From assembly GCA_031761405.1 (NCBI GenBank), contig JASEVX010000013.1, positions 33,856,458-33,920,457 of the forward strand: 64,000 bases of DNA, in the 5' to 3' direction. Position numbers and translations under genes: made by a program. Below the pieces are notes generated by a model. It ran no database searches and was not told the DNA's origin. It saw only the letters and a list, made by a program, of their open reading frames with translations. Origin of the DNA: Serripes groenlandicus. Its lineage: Eukaryota > Mollusca > Bivalvia > Cardiida > Cardiidae. This document shows, in pieces, positions 60,300 through 64,000 of this stretch (position 1 is its first letter; the number at the start of each line of letters is the position of its first letter).

Positions 60300-61102
60300 T
60301 GTTAGACGTGCAGCGTTGAACAAATCCATATCTTGCGAGACCGAAGGATTCCTTCAAGCCATGTCGATTGGTCGAAAAACAGTGCTGCCAGGGGCGAGGC
60401 TGTTTTGCATTATATGGCTATAGACTTTTTTTAAAAAGACATTCTTCTTTGAAAGTATCTGGCCGATTTCCAAGACGTTTTATAGAAATGTTCCTTGGGT
60501 GACCTTCGAACTCATTCCTACAGGCCATGTTGATTGGTCCAAAAACGTTGTCGTCAGGAGGTGGGGCTGTTATGACTATAGTGAACACTTTAACTTATTT
60601 ATTTATTGGGGTTTTACGCCGCTTTCAACATTATTTCAGTTTTATCACGGCGACAGTTCACTTATTCATGATCCCTGGGTAAACAAACCAGAACTAGGCT
60701 AGAAAATATGCATTTCCCAAGGGCACTCCACCATGACTGAACACTTTTAAACGTTCTCCTCCGGAAATATCTCGCCGTTATCCAAACAATGTTGTAGAAA
60801 CGTTCCTTGGGTGATCGACCCTCTATCATATTCCTTCAGGTCATGTTGATAGGTTAACAAGAATGGCCTTTAGGGGCAGGGCTGTTCTGTCGTATATGGA
60901 TATTGTGAAAACTTTAAAAATCTTCTCCTCCGAAAGTGTCCGGCCATGTCCAAATAATTTTGTAGAAATGTCCTTTGGTGACCCGCTACGAGATTACTTC
61001 AAGTCTTGTTCATTGGTAAACATAATAGTTATTGTGTTTGGCATGACAAATTACATTGCATTACTCAGGTGATCGATCCAGGGCATGGTGGCCCTCTTGT
61101 TG
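60300..61102 (-). mobile_element. HINE-like element, reversed, with SINE inside
   Basis: Units with GAAACGTTCCTTGGGTGA and CATGTTGATTGGTC; right end GGTGATCGATCCAGGGCATG then GTGGCCCTCTTGTTG, the mirror of the usual start. Confidence 0.7.
60594..60735 (-). repeat. SINE fragment
   Basis: GGGGTTTTACGCCGCTTTCA to CCAAGGGCACTCCACC; flanks share TGAACACTTT (about 60580 and 60739). Confidence 0.75.
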
Positions 61103-61282
61103 TTTTGAGTGTTGAATATGTTTTGCTGATGTCTAATGTGAAAGATGAAGCCAGAAGGCTCGGACAAGAGTCTGAATTTACTTGATTTAATTCGGGGTCT
61201 GAAAAGGCCAGCTCACCGTGGCACAAAATCCATAAAACCTGATTCGTTAACGGTCCATGTTTTACACGTGCAATGCGATGTT

Positions 61283-61640
61283 TAACCCTTTCCCACATAC
61301 AACAAGTCTGCAGCAGACGACTTTCAAAACAATCATGAATGAATGTATATTGTTTTATGGCGCATCGACAGCTAAGGTCATTTAGCGCGCAATTAAATGT
61401 AATTATTCATGATCCCTGGGTAAACAAACCAGTACTAGGCTAGAAAATGTGCCTTGCCCAAGGGCACTCCAAAAACAATCATGCAGACAAAACATGTAAA
61501 ATCCATATAAATGAAAGTATAATTACTGAAAAAGTTGAAAACATTGCGGCAAAAGGTGAAATTGCTTGTTTTGAGGAATTTCTCCTTTTGAATAATTTCA
61601 AAATTCGTTCAGAAAACGACTTTATGAGGGAAAGAGTGAT
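61283..61640. mobile_element. Diverged TTAA MITE carrying a SINE fragment
   Basis: TTTAACCCTTTCCCACATAC to TTTATGAGGGAAAGAG, split by the insertion at 61338. Confidence 0.72.
61338..61471 (-). repeat. SINE fragment with 12-bp target duplication
   Basis: 134 bp, same family as 7032-7129; flanked by AAAACAATCATG at 61326-61337 and 61472-61483. Confidence 0.88.
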
Positions 61641-61762
61641 TAGATATGGTATATATATTCATCTCTCTGATGTTGACTTTGAAATTTTAAATGTTCTGTC
61701 TGCATCCCAAAGTTTATAATAAACGCCAAAGTAAGTCGTTAACGTAGTATCTGGAAATCGGT

Positions 61763-61991
61763 TTAACCCTTACCCTCTTATAGACGCTTTCTGACGCCTT
61801 TGTAGCAGACGGCTTTTTCAAAACATAGCGACAAAAGAAGAAATTGCTCAAAACGATCAATTTCTCCTTTTGACACAATGCTTTCCACTTTTAGTCATAG
61901 GTTATCCATTTAATTATAGAGATTTTCTATTTTTTGACAAAATATGTTCAAAGTCGTCTGCTGCAGATTTGTCGTATGAGGGAAAGGGTTC
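61763..61991 (+). mobile_element. TTAA MITE
   Basis: TTAACCCTTACCCTCTTATA to TATGAGGGAAAGGGTTC. Confidence 0.85.
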
Positions 61992-62232
61992 AATGTGTGT
62001 GTACCTAGACTGGCAACAGTCCTTATGGTTATTTTTCAATGTTACAATGGGGGAGAACTCTAATAGACAAAATATGTCTATGTTTCAGACACCAGTTGAA
62101 ATGCAGCATATAATAATAAACATAGAGCCTTGTGCCAGGCTAGTGTGTACCATGTGTTCATTATAAACAACTTGCGATGCTTTTAACACTTGTTCAGTTA
62201 TATCACTGCGTCTCCTTGGTAATTATCAGTAT

Positions 62233-62575
62233 CAGGGGCGTAGCTTGGCAATAATCAATGTGTAGGCCGTCTCGTTGAAAATCAACATTGTGGACTCTGC
62301 GTAAAGTATCGACCCGGATCAGCCTAAGCATGCCACACAGGCGTACCCGGATATACACTTTTCGCCTTCTGTGGATTTCTGTTTCAGGAATCACTACTCT
62401 ATCTATCCCCCTTAGATGGAACGTGTCGGCCGGATCAGTCTGCGCGGATAGCGCAGGCTGATCTTGTCGATACATTACGCAGATGTGTATCGCCGCAGCT
62501 GCATTTTGGGGCATGTTTAGAAAACATGTGTAGGCATGCACGTGCCTACAGTGCCTAAAGGGAGCTACGCCCCTG
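62233..62575. mobile_element. MITE with CAGGGGCGTAGCT ends, copy 2
   Basis: 343 bp; same orientation as 55848-56193 and near-collinear with it. No clear target duplication. Confidence 0.78.
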
Positions 62576-62669
62576 ATTAGATGTTACAAGTAGGCTTACT
62601 AAACAATGATTATGATGACAATTTATATATATGGTCTGTGAAGTGAACTAAAGTTACATATTGATGATT

Positions 62670-62872
62670 TTAACCCTTTCCCTCATATAGATGCTTTCTG
62701 ACGCCTCTGCAGCAGACGGCTTTTTGAAAACATAGTGACAAAAAAGAAATTGCTCAAAACGAGCAATTTCTCCTTTGCCACAATGTTTTCCACTTTTAGA
62801 GATTTTCTATTTTTTGAGAAAATATGTTCAAAGTCGTATGCTGCAGAATTGTCGTATGAGGGAAAGGGTTAA
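62670..62872 (+). mobile_element. TTAA MITE with small internal deletion
   Basis: 203 bp; TTAACCCTTTCCCTCATATA to TATGAGGGAAAGGGTTAA; lacks the GGTTATCCATTCAATTA part. Confidence 0.88.
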
Positions 62873-63486
62873 ACTTGTTCTTATTGTATAGCTGTATTTT
62901 TCTATTTTTCTGTATATGAATAAACCTATTCACTATGAAAAACATGCATACATGAATATGAACAAAATAAGAAAATTCAATAGTAGTAATCATTATTGCG
63001 ACGTGTGCACATAGCCTCAAACCCATAGTGGTGCGAATTATTCCTAATCGAGAAGGGAACCAGTTCATCCGGGATATCAGTATCAGAGTGTTTCCGTCTT
63101 GGGAATTCCCGTCAAGAACCAACTTGCTTCAGAACAGAACAGAAACGGTTAACAACCACAGATATTACAGGTATGTCATCCTCCATCTTTAAGGTCGTTT
63201 CACAATTATAAACCTCTCAGCGACGTGCATTTACTTTCAATCCGCAACAATGCCGCAGATGGCCATATAAATTAGTGAACTGTTCTACCATAGTGCAATT
63301 CTACTACAAGTTCGGCATTCCTACCATGCAGGAAGTTATAAAAAAGAGCGAGGTCGATAATCTGGAGAAAAGACAAATTCAAGAGCACCTATAGTGTTTA
63401 TGGTTTCTTAAATTGATCAGAACTATGTGACCCCGAAAAATTTCAAATGACCCCCAAATTTTCAAGTAGGTGGTCATATGATATCA
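62873..63486. other. No gene seen
   Basis: Unique AT-rich sequence without recognisable repeats or coding motifs. Confidence 0.4.
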
Positions 63487-63697
63487 CTCATATAGACGCT
63501 CTCTGACGCCACTGCAGCAAACAGCTTTTTGTAAACTTAGTGACAAAAGCAGAAATTGCTCAAAACGAGCAATTTCTCCTTTTGCCAAAATATTTTCAAA
63601 TTTTAGTCATAGGTTATCCATTCAATTAATAGATTTTTCATTTTCTGACAAAATATGTCCAAAGTTGTCTGCTGCATAATTGTCGTATGAGGGAAAG
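63487..63697 (+). mobile_element. TTAA MITE, ends eroded
   Basis: CACTCATATAGACGCTCTCT to GTCGTATGAGGGAAAGG. Sequence beyond to 64000 is AT-rich with no gene. Confidence 0.8.
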
Positions 63698-64000
63698 GTA
63701 TGGTTACAGGTATGCGTGACAGTGGCCACCATTTTGTTTTAGCAAATCTTCAAACCAAATCCTTTTTAGTTCCGTTTTATTAATTATTTGCTGAAATAAT
63801 AATATATTTTGGTCCGATACATATATAACAATACATATTATATTTACTTTTTATTACTTAAAAATTGAATAAAACATTGTATTTATTGTTCAATAATGAC
63901 CAGACTCTACCAGTCTCCACTGTCAAAGATATTATATTCCTACGAAAATGAACTAAAATAGGCAAATACATTTTTTTTTTAATTTAGATAAATATGAAAA

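Overview
The window looks like AT-rich nuclear DNA of a marine bivalve mollusc. The reasons are intron-rich animal coding with GT-AG splicing, tRNA-derived SINEs with molluscan-style tails, satellite-carrying hairpin-ended elements like those reported from oysters, and very dense small DNA transposons. The species cannot be fixed from sequence alone, and no bacterial, organellar or CRISPR features are seen.

Host genes. The left 37 kb is one minus-strand gene. I reconstructed 18 exons, from an ATG at 36868 down to 1436, and the gene continues past the left edge. All 17 junctions keep frame, giving 1081 codons. The protein alternates tetratricopeptide (TPR) and ankyrin exons, resembling TRANK1 (TPR and ankyrin repeat-containing protein 1). 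It is built from three homologous modules of about 350 residues. The second gene (56427-57482, minus) is a single-exon GT11 alpha-1,2-fucosyltransferase with a Golgi type II layout. I found no other host gene.

Mobile DNA. A nearly intact tyrosine-recombinase retrotransposon of the DIRS/Ngaro type (9801-16150) sits in the intron between exons 13 and 12. It carries gag, RT-RNase H, a tyrosine recombinase and an SGNH hydrolase, with split direct repeats A1...B1-A2...B2. Around it lie: a large family of about 230-bp MITEs with TTAA ends (piggyBac-like); a second TTAA MITE family; two hairpin MITEs with perfect 8-bp target duplications (hAT-like); a deleted Tc1/mariner copy; many tRNA-SINEs, several with target duplications; and satellite-bearing hairpin-ended elements that fit Helentron-type HINE elements.

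Layout. 1-37000: TRANK1-like gene with repeat-filled introns. 37000-39500: repeats. 39545-51065: a long, diverged inverted duplication around a repeat-filled loop. 51000-56200: SINEs, Tc1/mariner, MITEs. 56400-57500: fucosyltransferase gene. 57500-64000: repeats.

Most interesting signals: MITE ends lying within about 30 bp of many splice donors of the TRANK1-like gene; internal filled/empty site pairs that define the HINE-like and TTAA insertions; a tandem array that looks built from one arm of a hairpin element; and a 7-unit array carrying nuclear-receptor-like half-sites. All alignments and counts were made by eye.
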